From Incurvaria masculella (taxonomy: Eukaryota > Arthropoda > Insecta > Lepidoptera > Incurvariidae): DNA of 64,000 nt. This document shows, in pieces, positions 21,443 to 32,300 of the stretch (its first letter is position 1; each line of letters starts with the position of its first letter). The position numbers and the translations under genes were made by a program. The notes beneath the pieces were generated by a model, which saw nothing but the letters and a program-made list of their open reading frames with translations, was not told where the DNA came from and did not search any database. Location of the stretch: contig OX335647.2 of NCBI GenBank assembly GCA_946894095.1, positions 16,944,001-17,008,000 of the forward strand, in the 5' to 3' direction.

Positions 21443-22740
21443 ATTTACTTCCAAACTGTTCAGATGAGAGCTACGTCATAGGAACCACTTCCATACTCTA
21501 CATCGGATCCGTTGGCCGCTGAGACGTCCCGCCACGCGACACGTCCACCGCGCGCCGCCGCGACCGTTGGACCGGTCGTTCGTAGAGCGCGGTGTCGCCG
21601 CCAGGTTGGAAGCGGTGACTCACCTCGTCATCTCTTTCAAAAAAGAAGTAACCGACCACGTAGGAATGCTGACTTATGTTAAGAGGCAGCCAATGATTCG
21701 TGGCATTCACACCTATGCTTGTGGTATCGGGCCTACGAAATAAATTAAGAGATTGCATTTGAAAGTCACAGTGTTATAGCATTTGTTTTAATAAAAAAAC
21801 ACAAATACTTTAGAATAAATGATTGACCGTAGCGTTGAGATATTAAATTATGGTTCACACTCTCGAACCTGTGTAACCCTTCTAAACATATTTTCGGGAT
21901 CCTTATCTAGGTACCTGTGGGTAAAACATACCTACGCCAAGATTATTTGTACCATAAAACATAAAGAGCCTATCTAAATAAGTATGGTTTGTAAAATCAC
22001 AATGTTACTTTCAGGGCACCGAAAAAAGTTGACGAAGGCTGCAGACGCTGCTTGCTAGGTGTAATTTACCGAAACGCGGGCGATGAGTTTAATTTTGAAC
22101 GAAAAAATTTTAGGTTCTCATAAATACTTCGGCTCTACATATATGTGTTCTTGTAGAACACATATATGTAGAGATGTATTGCAATTGCTGCTGTATTCTT
22201 CTAAACATGATTCATGGATGCAAAAACATATGCAAATAAGTTAAAAGTGGGTGCCACATGTTGGCAGTGATGATCTTCAGGCGTCATCATCGAAATTCGA
22301 TGACAAAACATTATAATTGGTCGCTCAATAAATTTCCTTATTGGTAATACGAGCCTTATTTTTACGATCCAATCAGATATAATAAAATGATAAAATCAAC
22401 CTCACATTATAATTAAGCACGAAGTTAATCTTTTTATCCTATAACGGTGCATTTGGGCGGACATCTTTATTTTGTATTAAAGAATATTAATTTAGAAAAT
22501 AACGAACCATGCAGCGTAGTTTAGATCCAGATATACCGTATTATTTTATCTAAATCCAAAAAATACCTATTGACATAAGTGTTCATATAATATGCTGAAG
22601 ATTCCCTGATCAGACAGATATGCTGACGAAGATAAATCTGAGCGTTTTTTTTAATTCGTCCCTCTGCATAGCCACCGATACCAGTTTTTCATAAAAACAA
22701 TATGTTCGTGGCAGATATTACATTGAAAAAATACACATAA
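21443..22740. other. Unassigned, with a GC-rich patch at 21480-21620
   Basis: A minus-strand 86-codon frame (21498-21758) crosses the GC-rich patch and contains a good donor-like GACGAG|GTGAGTCACC on the minus strand. The upstream peptide matches nothing I know, so I do not call an exon. The palindrome at 22133 is listed separately. Confidence 0.3.
22133..22173. repeat. Perfect 19+3+19 palindrome
   Basis: CTCTACATATATGTGTTCT, a TGT loop, then the exact complement. It is followed by AT-rich DNA with no element boundary visible. Confidence 0.9.
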
Positions 22741-22742
22741 TA

Positions 22743-23993
22743 ATAGGTCGGGGAAAAAGTCTTTTCGCATTATAGTATGTATGAACTTGTAATAAAATCT
22801 CTTTGGCTATACTATTTGTATCTGGCTGGTTTTGGTATCATTGAAAGTTTAAATTTTAAAGAACATAATTCCAAATTCAAATTAGGAAAATGTGTGATTC
22901 TCATTTGTTTTTCGTACTGTCAAAATGAGTGAATCTAATGAAGAAATTCGATACATTTTAAAATTTTACTACAAAAAGGTAAAAATGCAACGCAAGCCGC
23001 GAAAAAAGCGCGAAGAAAGCCTGCAGTGTCTGTGAGAGTAGCACAAATTTGGTTTAAGCGTTTTCAATCCGGTAATTTTGATGTCAAAGATGCACGTCGC
23101 TCTGGTCGCCCTATTACGGATAAAATGGATGCCATTTTTGAAAAAGTGGAGCAAGATCGGCATTGACTAGGAATTGACCACAAAACAGTTTTGGCGCATT
23201 TGAAAAAAACTGGGTACACAAAAAAGCTCGATATTTGGGTACCTCACGAGCTCACTGAAAGAAACCTAATGAACCGTGTACTCATTTGTGATTCTTTATT
23301 ACGACGTAATGAAACCGAACCATTTTTGAAGAAGCTGATAACTGGTGATGAAAAGTGGATCACGTACGACAAGAACGTGCGAAAAAGGTCGTGGTCAAAG
23401 GCCGGTCAAGCTTCACAGACTGTGGCGAAACCCGGGTTAACTCGCAACAAGGCGATGCTGTGTGTGTGGTGGGATTGGAAGGGCATTAATCATTATGAGC
23501 TGTTACCACCAGGCAGGACCATCGATTCTGAACTCTACTGCGAACAACTGATGAGATTAAAGCAAGAAGTTGAGAGAAAGCGGCCGGAATTAATCAACAG
23601 AAGGGGTGTGGTTTTTCATCATGATAACGCTAGACCTCACACATCTTTAGCCACTCAGCAAAAACTAAGAGAGTTTGGCTGGGAGGTGTTAATGCATCCG
23701 CCGTATAGTCCTGACCTTGCACCTTCAGATTTCCACCTGTTTAGGTCTCTTCAGAATTCTTTAGGCAGTGTCAGGTTAACATCACGAGAGGACTGCCAAA
23801 ACCACTTGTCGCGGTATATTGATCAGAAGTCCCAATATTTCTATAGCAATGGGATCATGTCCCTACCTACAAGATGGCAAAAAGTTATCGAACAAAATGG
23901 TACCTACATACTTTAGTTAAATGTAAATAAACCATATTAAAAAATGTTTTGAATTTTCTTAAAAAATGCGAAGAAACTTTTTCCCCAACCTAA
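22743..23993 (+). mobile_element. Complete mariner (D34D) transposon
   Basis: 1251 bp between TA dinucleotides (22741-22742 and 23994-23995). The TIRs are inverted copies with three or four mismatches over about 28 bp: ATAGGTCGGGGAAAAAGTCT on the left, and the complement of AAACTTTTTCCCCAACCTAA on the right. Length, TA target and TIR layout are those of a canonical Tc1/mariner element. It sits alone in AT-rich DNA. The transposase it carries is broken (next entry), so it cannot move itself but its ends are near-intact. Confidence 0.95.
22925..23916 (+). pseudogene. Mariner transposase, frameshifted
   Basis: From ATG 22925 the frame reads MSESNEEIRYILKFYYKK, then a one-base insertion in the A/G run near 22978 breaks it. 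In the shifted frame the helix-turn-helix region continues (VRVAQIWFKRFQSGNFDV, DARRSGRP) to a TGA at 23164-23166, where a small deletion appears to have removed several codons. The catalytic part is intact for 241 codons (23191-23916): TGDEKW with D53, HHDNARPH with D145 and YSPDLAPSDFHLF with D180 (counted from 23191). 34 residues separate the last two Asp, the mariner DD34D signature. A polyadenylation-like AATAAA follows at 23927. Confidence 0.93.
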
Positions 23994-24214
23994 TATATAT
24001 TGCTTGTGCTTAGCCAAAGTCTACGAACGCTTTCGAGCAGGCGCCATCGAGTAGGGGACATCGCCTGACAAAAAATGACAGGTTTGTATCGAAAGCGCTT
24101 GGCACGCTCAGCGAGGCATGGTGCCTCGCTGAGCGTGGTTTCGCGAGACGAGGTGTATTTTGATTTTCGGAGCACTCGGTCCTCAGCACAGCCACCTACA
24201 CCGAAAAAAACACT

Positions 24215-24345
24215 CCACATGGGAACGAGGTGCCAGGACGTTCCTTATATTGCATTCTACATTGAACTGGATGGAAAACCGACAATTTGTATTCCGCTTC
24301 GACTATAGTTCATTCAACGGGATGGTACCAACCTACTGAGGGTGC
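24215..24345 (-). repeat. SINE body fragment
   Basis: GAGGTGCCAGGACGTTCCTT, CATTGAACTGGATGGAAAAC and GGATGGTACCAACCTA are SINE body blocks in reverse orientation, lacking both ends. Confidence 0.65.
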
Positions 24346-24437
24346 AAATCCGAAAGACGAATCCCTTACGCCTCTTACGATATGCACGGGATTTATGTGG
24401 GACCACTTTTAAGTGCTGGTACATGGCTCGCTTCATC

Positions 24438-24812
24438 GGCTCGTGGTGGCGGCCTCCATCCCAGAGGTCTGCGTTTAATTCCCCGCCTCGTTCATGCACC
24501 ATTTTCTTTCTTCTCTGAGTTGGAAATACATTTCGTTGCGAATGCAAGTTGTTCCATGGTTCGGAATCCACGTAAAACTGTTGTTCCCCTTCCCCTAAAT
24601 AGGTGGTAAGGTTAAGCACGGATCTATACCACCCCATTGGATGAAAAGATCGTCGAAGCATCTAAAATTGTCTGTTTTTCCTCCAGTTCAATGTAGCCGT
24701 GCTCGTAAAGGGAAGGTCCTGGCATGGCACCTAATTCTATCGGGAATGCGGTATTTCGGGCTAATGTCATGGGTGTGGTATTAATCCGTGTCCAGTCACA
24801 TAAAAAAACTTG
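24438..24812 (+). repeat. tRNA-derived SINE, full-length
   Basis: It runs from GGCTCGTGGTGGCGGCCTCC through the B-box-like GCGTTTAATTCCC, TTCATGCACCATTTTC and TTCCATGGTTCGGAATCCAC, to GGTGTGGTATTAATCCGTGT and a terminal CAGTCACATAAAAAAA tail. The A-rich tail confirms the 3' end of the family. Confidence 0.85.
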
Positions 24813-24839
24813 GTTGTTCTTTTTTTACTTCTGCTTCTT

Positions 24840-25060
24840 TCCGTCTTTCACTCTGACGCTTCGGTCGCAACACCCACGGCACGAGCAGACAAAGAATGGA
24901 GCCAGGCGCCAGGGGCCGAGCGCCGTTCCAGAAAAGTGGGTCGCGTTTCTCGGAACGACTCGCCCGCGCCCGCGCCCGCGCTGCCCGATCTGACTCACAA
25001 GGCAGCCCCGTGTCTGCCGGCGCGCGAGATAAGTGAATAGAGAGTATCTCTTTGTTGCAC
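24840..25060. other. GC-rich patch next to a SINE
   Basis: It contains a (CGCGCC)n-like run (24961-24980) and short open frames on both strands. No domain or splice structure supports a gene; a promoter role is possible but unproven. Confidence 0.25.
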
Positions 25061-26404
25061 ACTGTTCGGCGTGAAGAGACGCATTCGCAGAAGTCGTAGA
25101 GACTATATGTGGCTCTCGATTGATATTATTTAATATTGGTACGTAACTGGCCTTTTTCCACTGTGTTTTAAATTATTTTTGAGGGCGACATATGACGTAC
25201 GCCACCTAAGTGGTGCCCAACAAATCCCATTAGTTTTCGAACTATCTCGAGGGCTGTGAAACCCTTGTCGGTCTGCCAGGTACAGGCTGTGCCTTGGGAT
25301 CAATACCTCCGCAGGGAGAGTTTATTTCAGTGTACTGAGTATATACATTTATGAATTTACAAGATCGTCCGGTTCTAACTCGATGAATGTGGACAGTGCA
25401 TTCCGCGCAGCAAGCGCGATGAGCAATGGCAGAATGAAGACGGATGGATAGCGTTATGGTGTGAAAGAAGCACACGGAGGATCTTAATTCAAATGTGACC
25501 ACAGATGAGAAAAGGAAGGAAAAGTGTCATGTGGACGCTCCTAGTTCCCCGCGCGCCGACCACTATATGGACATATTGTCCATATACTCCTATGGGAACC
25601 AGCTGCGTGTTGTATGCCCCCGGACCAAAATCATAGCCGCGCTGAATATGCTCCTAAAATTCATTCGCCAAGTCAATTTCCACTCACAAAAACCCTCCAA
25701 GTGGGTCTCAAAGCGCTAGATGGCACATCTTTTAATTTTTTGATCTGAGCCAGTTAACGAGGTTCAAAGTAACACAAGTCGTAGTGAGGTGAATTCATGA
25801 TCATATTATTTCCAAGATCATCAATGAAAATCATGCGAATAGAAGTGGTTGAGCATTGAATGTTTGTAAACAACATATATGTCTACTGTCCGGGCTTGTT
25901 CGCAGAACATCTGAATCAACACGAGTGCGGGGTTTATTACTGATGTTTTGCGTCGCTAGGTGAGTCAAGGCGTTGGTTCATCGCGCTCGTGAAAAGCACT
26001 TTTCCAGAACGAATGCGCTCTCGTTGAATATGTAAGAACTCGAAATCCCCGAAAGTATTCAACGCTCAGCACCAATCATGAACTCGTCCGAGTTTAACTT
26101 TATCGTTATTTATAAAAAAAAACATTGTTTACAATTTGAAAAAAAAACCGGTAAATATCAACAAAACGCTTTAACAACCATCAGTAATTTTTGCATGGAG
26201 ACACTGACAGTAAACAACTGGTAATCAATTCATGTCACTGGAACTTTTCTGTATGACAAAGTGTGGTAAAATATAACCGTTCACAAAAAAACCAATATGT
26301 TTTTACAATTCGATTCTTCGTAACTATTGGCACAGAATGAGTGATCGCATAAGAATGAGCATATCGATGGGAAAATCTTCTTTTCAAATATATTGTTCAC
26401 ATCC
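25061..26404. other. No recognised feature
   Basis: A 10-bp-arm palindrome TATATGGACA/TGTCCATATA occurs near 25564. Otherwise nothing I can name. Confidence 0.35.
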
Positions 26405-26630
26405 GAGGGGAATGTGTAGGTCCCATTACTTATTCACTAGGTGGCAGGGTTAATACCGGCCGGCTTGGTACCATCGCATTGAATTAGAATGGTTGAAGCT
26501 GCAATTAAAATGACGTGCAATATAAGGAAGGTCCTGGCATAGCACCGAGTTCCCATGAGGTGGGTTAGGTTAATACGAGTTAATGACAGCAGGTGGTATC
26601 AGCCACCCTAGTCTTGTGACATACAAAACT
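26405..26630 (+). repeat. SINE body and tail fragment
   Basis: It has CACTAGGTGGCAGGGTTAAT, GGTACCATCGCATTGAATTA, GGAAGGTCCTGGCATAGCAC and a GGTGGTATCAGCCACCCTAG tail; the tRNA head is missing. Confidence 0.75.
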
Positions 26631-27174
26631 AATATTGTTTGCATTATCTTGTTTATAACTTAATTTCATTCAAAATACCAATTTGTTGCTCAAATATATC
26701 CAAGTAAAACTGGCTGGGTCCTGGATTTATTATCTCGATCGACGCTACTGAATGACGAATGCCTATTTAAATAAAGTTTGAAGGTTATCGCCATCACACA
26801 GGCACTATTGTGGTCTTTTAAATCGTCACGAACGCAAGAAATATATCAATGACACAAAACGTTCAAGGGTCATCGAAACGTATTTCAACGCAGTTTTTCA
26901 GAGCGAGGCGCTTTGAGAAACATGGCAGTACAGCCTAGTTGTGAAACCCCGTGCTCGCGCGACGCAGCGAGCACGGGGGGACGGAGGTGGGAACAGAAGC
27001 CGTTTGTATGCAGGCCAACCCAACTCCAAGGGTGGAGTGCACCATCTCTGGTTATTCTTATAGCTATCGTTATTGTTTATCCGTCCTTATCCTTAATTTG
27101 AAGAAGAAAGAAGATAGAACTGTAATAACCATAACTATGACAGAGACGGTGCACATTAGCTTAACCGTGGTTGT

Positions 27175-27310
27175 TCTCTTACGAAATCGGGACGCGCAAT
27201 CATCGGAAAGCCAATGCGGTTCCGTACCGCTGTGGGCCGGGAGGACAGGAGAAAAATTGGTGAGGCTATGTCCAGCAGTGGACGCAAACACGGTGAATGA
27301 CTGACTGAAA
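27175..27310 (+). pseudogene. RTE-type LINE 3' remnant
   Basis: GAGGCTATGTCCAGCAGTGG followed by ACGC is a signature I associate with the 3' end of lepidopteran RTE-like LINEs. The inverse appears at 41495-41630 (GTCCACTGCTGGACATACGC). Both share the CGGTTCCGTACCGCTG / CCGGGAGGAC block. No RT core remains. Confidence 0.5.
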
Positions 27311-27469
27311 CATCGAATGTTCCTTGCACTAAATGGCATCCTTTGGAGTTCTTACGTGTTATTATGTGGTCCTCCGTGCCGTTGAAACGAGCCATCAGTA
27401 GTGAGCGAATTCGTAAGGAAACTCGATGATATATTTAAAGGAACCATTTCGAGATACTTTTGAGAGGCC

Positions 27470-27590
27470 TCGCCGTTTATTCGGCAGGTCGTGGGTTGCA
27501 TCCCGCCTCGTGCACGCACCACTTATTTTATCTTGCTGACTTGAATGACATAGTGCTCAATGGTTCGAAATCCATGTAAACATACAAGTA
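27470..27590 (+). repeat. SINE head fragment
   Basis: GTCGTGGGTTGCATCCCGCC, TGCACGCACCACTTATTT and GGTTCGAAATCCATGTAAAC match the SINE 5' half only. Confidence 0.6.
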
Positions 27591-27608
27591 AGTAGCAAGT
27601 GAGCTAGG

Positions 27609-27716
27609 CGTGTATTCTTGGCATTCAGTCATTGCGGATTCAGCAGAGTTAACAGTAATGTCAAAGTAAATTCTTCTTCTACTGAGTCCGCAATGACTGA
27701 ATGCCAAGAATACACG
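27609..27716. mobile_element. 108-bp hairpin MITE
   Basis: CGTGTATTCTTGGCATTCAG plus TCATTGCGGATTCAG is mirrored with one mismatch by CTGAGTCCGCAATGACTGAA plus TGCCAAGAATACACG, separated by about 38 bp. The arms are far better conserved than neighbouring DNA, suggesting a recent origin or gene conversion between arms. Confidence 0.82.
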
Positions 27717-27865
27717 TCGAAAAACTCGAATAGTCGAGTTGGTAGGAAGTTTAGGATCTTTAACAAAGGCGTTCATTATATTTCAATTATTTAATCAATA
27801 ATGCTGCCAAATCCACCTTTCGTTAGTACCGAACTTAGCACCTTTCTAGGGTTCCGCACCTTAAG

Positions 27866-28065
27866 GTTTTTTTTTAATGTAACTGGACATGGGTGGCCAA
27901 CACCGAAGTGACCGTCAGATATTAGATATTAGGACCTTCCTTATATTGCTTGGCTTCATTGAAATTAACGGAAAACACGGACAATTTTCATTGCGGCTTC
28001 GACCATCGTTCATTCAAAGCGATAGTATGAACCCGGGCCGGATTAACCCTACCACCTAGTAAGTA
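27866..28065 (-). repeat. tRNA-derived SINE, 5'-truncated
   Basis: The tail TAATGTAACTGGACATGGGT and body blocks (GACCATCGTTCATTC, CCTACCACCTAGTAAG) are present; the head is replaced by another repeat at 28078. Confidence 0.75.
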
Positions 28066-28077
28066 AGAAGTTTTAGG

Positions 28078-28140
28078 TGGAATCCGAACCACCGCGAGCC
28101 TCAACGATTGAAAATGGTCACCCATCCAGAATCTAACCGC
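28078..28140 (-). repeat. 5S-rRNA-like SINE fragment
   Basis: Its complement contains GGATGGGTGACC, the 3' internal control core of 5S rRNA, as found in 5S-derived SINEs. Similar fragments are at 35336-35430 and (more diverged) 46020-46075. Confidence 0.4.
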
Positions 28141-28187
28141 GCTCATAGGTGCTTATCGATTCGCAAGGCGTCACACTCAGTGTGCTG

Positions 28188-28300
28188 ACAACGGGACGCT
28201 ATTTCTAACACTCCGCTGTCCGACCGTCCATCTGGATACAGCGGGCTGTATCTCATAAACCGTAATAGGTAGACGGTAGATGTTTTCCACAAATTGTTTT
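28188..28300 (+). repeat. (CCGT)n element, internal fragment
   Basis: CTCCGCTGTCCGACCGTCCA and GGGCTGTATCTCATAAACCG followed by TAATAGGTAGACGG match the left-middle of the family; both ends are missing. Confidence 0.7.
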
Positions 28301-28330
28301 TCTTAGAAGCATACAAAACAAGAACCATAC

Positions 28331-28864
28331 AAGAAACATTATGTTTTTGGAGTATTTTTCTCGATCTTAATAAAGGCCTTAGGTAGCCGCTTGAAATTGC
28401 CGATATAACAACAATTAGTTAATAATTAAAAATAACAATAAATGGGCGTTGATGAATAAATACAAGAAGCGTTGATTTTTTACCGAGCGAGCGTGAAGCG
28501 CAAGCGGTCTCCGTTTCAGCTTAGGGAAAAATGCGTCCACTAGGGCATTTCCCAAACGATTCTCTTGAATTTTGCAAGCAGGTTCCATGTTAATATAGAT
28601 TTGTTTTAGTTCATCCAGTTTTTCCAATTTTTTAAAAATGGCGGAGCCAATTTGAAAAATGTTTAAATGTTGTATGTCTTCTGATGTTCACGTGAAATTT
28701 TGTAAGCAGATTCGATAATTTGATAGATTTTTTTAGTCGAACCAGTTTTAAAAAGATTGAAAATTTTGAAAAACGTCAAAGAATATGATTATTTTACAAA
28801 CACAGACTCACAAGGTCTGCAACTTAGAGAGCTACTAGTTTGGCATGGCACGACACATTTCGTA
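28331..28864. other. No recognised feature
   Basis: Two half-similar blocks about 110 bp apart (TTTGCAAGCAGGTTCCATGT and TTTGTAAGCAGATTCGATAA) suggest a small degraded duplication. Confidence 0.3.
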
Positions 28865-28869
28865 TTTAA

Positions 28870-29418
28870 GTTGGCCCAATCCGCTCGACTCCCCATACAA
28901 ACGTGGAAAGAAGATCATGACCATATTTCTTGTCTAAGATCCCAAATTTTGCTCAAAATTGCTTTATTTTATTGAACTAGATGTCTGATGACCGTTGGCA
29001 TTGTAAACTTGTGTTTGGTTTCTAAGTTATAAGGTCCGAAAGTTCGAATTTTTCGCGCGTTTTATGCAATAACTTTGGAGGTGGATTACTCAACGATAAA
29101 GTAAGAACATCTGAAAAAGATTAGTCATCAGGCATAGCTTGTTTCATCAAAATGTATAATCAATTTGGTTTTTGATAGATTTTTACTACTAATGTAGTAA
29201 AAACGTGGTTTACTTTTACCTATAAGTCGTTTTGTAATTAAAATTTTCGTAAATGTTATCAAATCATACACTATGCACATTGTCTGCTTTGTGGACATGT
29301 TGCATCTTCCTCATCACGAAGCCTGTCTTTTTCTTTGAAACAGTGAAGGTCCCAGAGCGCAATAGCACGGTTTTGTACCGTGCCCGCGAATGAGTTAGTC
29401 CCGCCGGGTTGGGCCACC
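28870..29418. mobile_element. TTAA-target MITE, copy 2 of 3
   Basis: 549 bp between TTAA at 28866-28869 and 29419-29422. The left TIR is slightly decayed (GTTGGCCCAATCCG); the right is intact (CGGGTTGGGCCACC). A short palindromic addition (TACTACTAATGTAGTA, near 29187) distinguishes it from the other copies. Confidence 0.86.
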
Positions 29419-29422
29419 TTAA

Positions 29423-31820
29423 GGCTCCATATGACGCTAACCTCCAATATTTTTATTTTACCTAAGCGTTAAAATAAACACCCATAGAAAAATCAAAATA
29501 TCAAAGGTTAGACTATTATCTAGTATATGACCGTACAACATTTTTTATGCATTGCTTATATTCTTAAAAAAAAGGTTTACAAACAAACCTATAATTACTA
29601 GGTTTTCAACCCGGCGGCACTTGGAAACTATAAATGATTTCGATTTTTTTTTGTGGTACAAGATCACATATTTGTCTAGTGAATAAGAGTGAAACATATA
29701 TTCATTTACTTTAAAAAGTAGCCTTTACAGCCAAAAACTTAAAACGAAAACGCCCGAAAACGATTTTGACGCGCATAAAATAATGAATCCTAACCCTGAA
29801 CCTAAACTAACTGCTTCCGGAGGTCGCCATTATCGTTTGTTTGCTGAACTATGGACTCAGTTGGAGCCTTAAGGATATTTTTTATATTGTAATTAAACAG
29901 ACAATTATGTTTATTATATTATCTGCACGTCTGCTTATTTAATCCCGGTTCCTGGGTTCGCCGTCACATGTTTCCAAAAATACCTAATAATTACAGTCAG
30001 TCAATCATTTCTAATCCCACTTTCGCATTTTTCCACTGAATATGCGAAACGATTTCCGGAACAGTATGAAGGCATGTCTAGTTGGTATTCTATCACGGAA
30101 TCCAGTTCGCTAGAATTCTCCGTGTGTAGGCGTCGCACCGCCACTGTGAATATGTAATATGTAGGCACCGTTGCGTCTGAGCTTTGGCAATACCTGTATA
30201 GGCTGTATACAGTTTTCCTATATATCAACTCTGCAAAGTGAAGCTGGCATGACGTGGCACTGATCTGACAATCTTTTTATTAGATAGGTAGGAACATTAA
30301 AATACATTTGTAATTTAAACTTAAAGATAAAAAACTTCTTCGAAAAGATCCGAAACTCTAGCTGTACCTAAAATACTGGCGGTGTTACCTCTTTGAATAT
30401 CAGGGCTTATTGGCCGGACAAAATGTGCCCCGGACCTGGGATCACCGGAACTTTCATTTAAAAGTTTGCCTAATGTTTAAGCGAAAGTTATCGCTTCTGT
30501 TGACCATGATCCGAGTGTCTCGACGGCGAAAGCAAAAAACTCAAAGGAACTCGCCACGCAGCTGTATTTATGATGTTTAATTTGCTGCTGCTCTCTCAGC
30601 TGCAACTCCGGCCGCGCGAGAAGTGGCCATAATGTAGGACGGCGCCAGGGTATCCACACATGTGGCATCGCCCACGGCACTAAGGTCACAAGGCCGTTTA
30701 CTATCCGAGCGGCTGATTCCTGGTGGCTCGGTGATACTGGGGTAGTTTGCTGTCAACGTTGCTCTTTTTATAATGTTATTTATATTGTAATGGCGGGATA
30801 AACGACCAGCACTCCTTTTGCATGATAAACCGTGGTGGCCCCATTCGGTAACGTTGGTACCGGCACTGATTGCTGTGTTAGGATTATTATCCTTAAATGC
30901 TACATGGCTGCATGGGGAAGAGGAACAGAAATGCGATAATGTGGTGTTTCTGCGGTTGAAAGTTGTTCGACAGTCGATAAATATTCAAAAGGACTTTTTT
31001 CGAAATGAGGGGCGTGTGTGTATGAAATAACGTTCTAATATTTCACTTTCTAGACCTGTTACATTTATTGGTTTTCCCTGAACTTTTACATTCACACTAA
31101 GATTGTTTTCAATATTTTTTATAGCATTTGCATTCACACGACGGCCAGACGTCACGTGTTGTTACTCACCGGTTGTTGTTCAAGTAAGTTTATCATTACT
31201 CAACATGAACTTTACTAACTCACGAACTAAAGCAACAAACCGGTGTCAACTCCGGAAGAGAAGGCCCGGCATTTGAAAGTGCCAGAACCGGTTTAATGTA
31301 TAACCAGGAGTCAATTATCCTACATAGGCCTATGCATAACCCAGGCTCCGTTGGTGGGTAGTTCAAAATGAAATAAATGTGAAGTGTGGTACGTGAAACG
31401 CATGGCATAGAACCGAATTCCTGAAGCAGTCCCTTTCACTCAATGATCGTCGATATGACAATGTGATCTCGAATTTGTCTCTGCCGGTATGAACTACATG
31501 AAAATACGTGACCGAACACGGCTTTTATCCAGATAAATCTTTACTTTTATCGCAAAAGATAACGTAGGTACAATCGAAGCTTGTGCACAGTTCATCGTTT
31601 CTTGACAGTAAATGTTCCTTGTCTTATTTTTACACATTTCGTCTGTTTTCCTTAATTAGGCTAACTTAACTTAGGCATTATTTCCTAAGAAACCATGTCT
31701 ACCCATTCCTACCTAAATCGTTATCATAATAATGCTAAGTGTATTGGTTTGTCACCATTAGCAGACAAACCTATTCGATGTATGGCAAGCCGACTCGCGA
31801 TAACTAACCAGCTAGTTGTA
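29423..31820. other. No recognised gene
   Basis: 2.4 kb of mixed DNA. Short frames (60-75 codons) on both strands match no family I know. It lies just upstream of the proposed first Sarm exon, so distal regulatory sequence may be present, but I can name no site. Confidence 0.35.
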
Positions 31821-32300
31821 TCAGTTCACAGTTGCTTGTCGATGTAATCCACAGATAACCCGCCGACAGCTCGTTTCCCTCACAAAGCGGATATTGGGTT
31901 CAGCGCGAAGCCGGTACGCTCGTGGGCGCTGCCCCTCACCCCTTCCCCTGCACTCTTACTAACTAATTAATCTATTGTGGTTGCGAGTTGCGAGTCCAAC
32001 TCCAAAGCCGGAGCCAGTCACGCGTCGACCGCTCCCAGAGCTGGTCGCGACGCCTCTCCTCCGCACGGCGGCGTTATCACGCGGAATACGCGGCGACCGG
32101 CGAGTGATCTGTGATATCGATCGTGATAAAATCGAACGAGTGGCTCCGTGTCGTGCACCTATCGAAGTGCCCGAGGAAATCCAAGAGAGACTGTCGTGTG
32201 ACTGTGGCATGCGAGAGACGGGAGCGGCGGCGGCGAGAGCTGGGCTCGCCGCGATTTGCATTCGGAATATACGTTCATGTTGCCAGCGCCACGAACCAAG
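31821..32300 (+). promoter_or_regulatory. Sarm: Candidate Sarm promoter and non-coding first exon
   Basis: A CpG-rich island (densest at 31980-32300) rises from AT-rich flanks and ends at a good donor, CCAAG|GTAACT (GT at 32301). A TCAGTT initiator-like site occurs at 31821. The next plausible exon (33767-33871) has an acceptor with a pyrimidine tract and carries the first in-phase ATG, so this exon would be 5' UTR. The transcription start and the link to Sarm are inferred; open frames across the island are explained by its base composition. Confidence 0.45.

Noticed and set aside
24796..25062. Arg-rich minus-strand peptide of 88 codons
   Set aside because: It overlaps the A-rich tail of a SINE and a GC-biased repeat run; no family resemblance.
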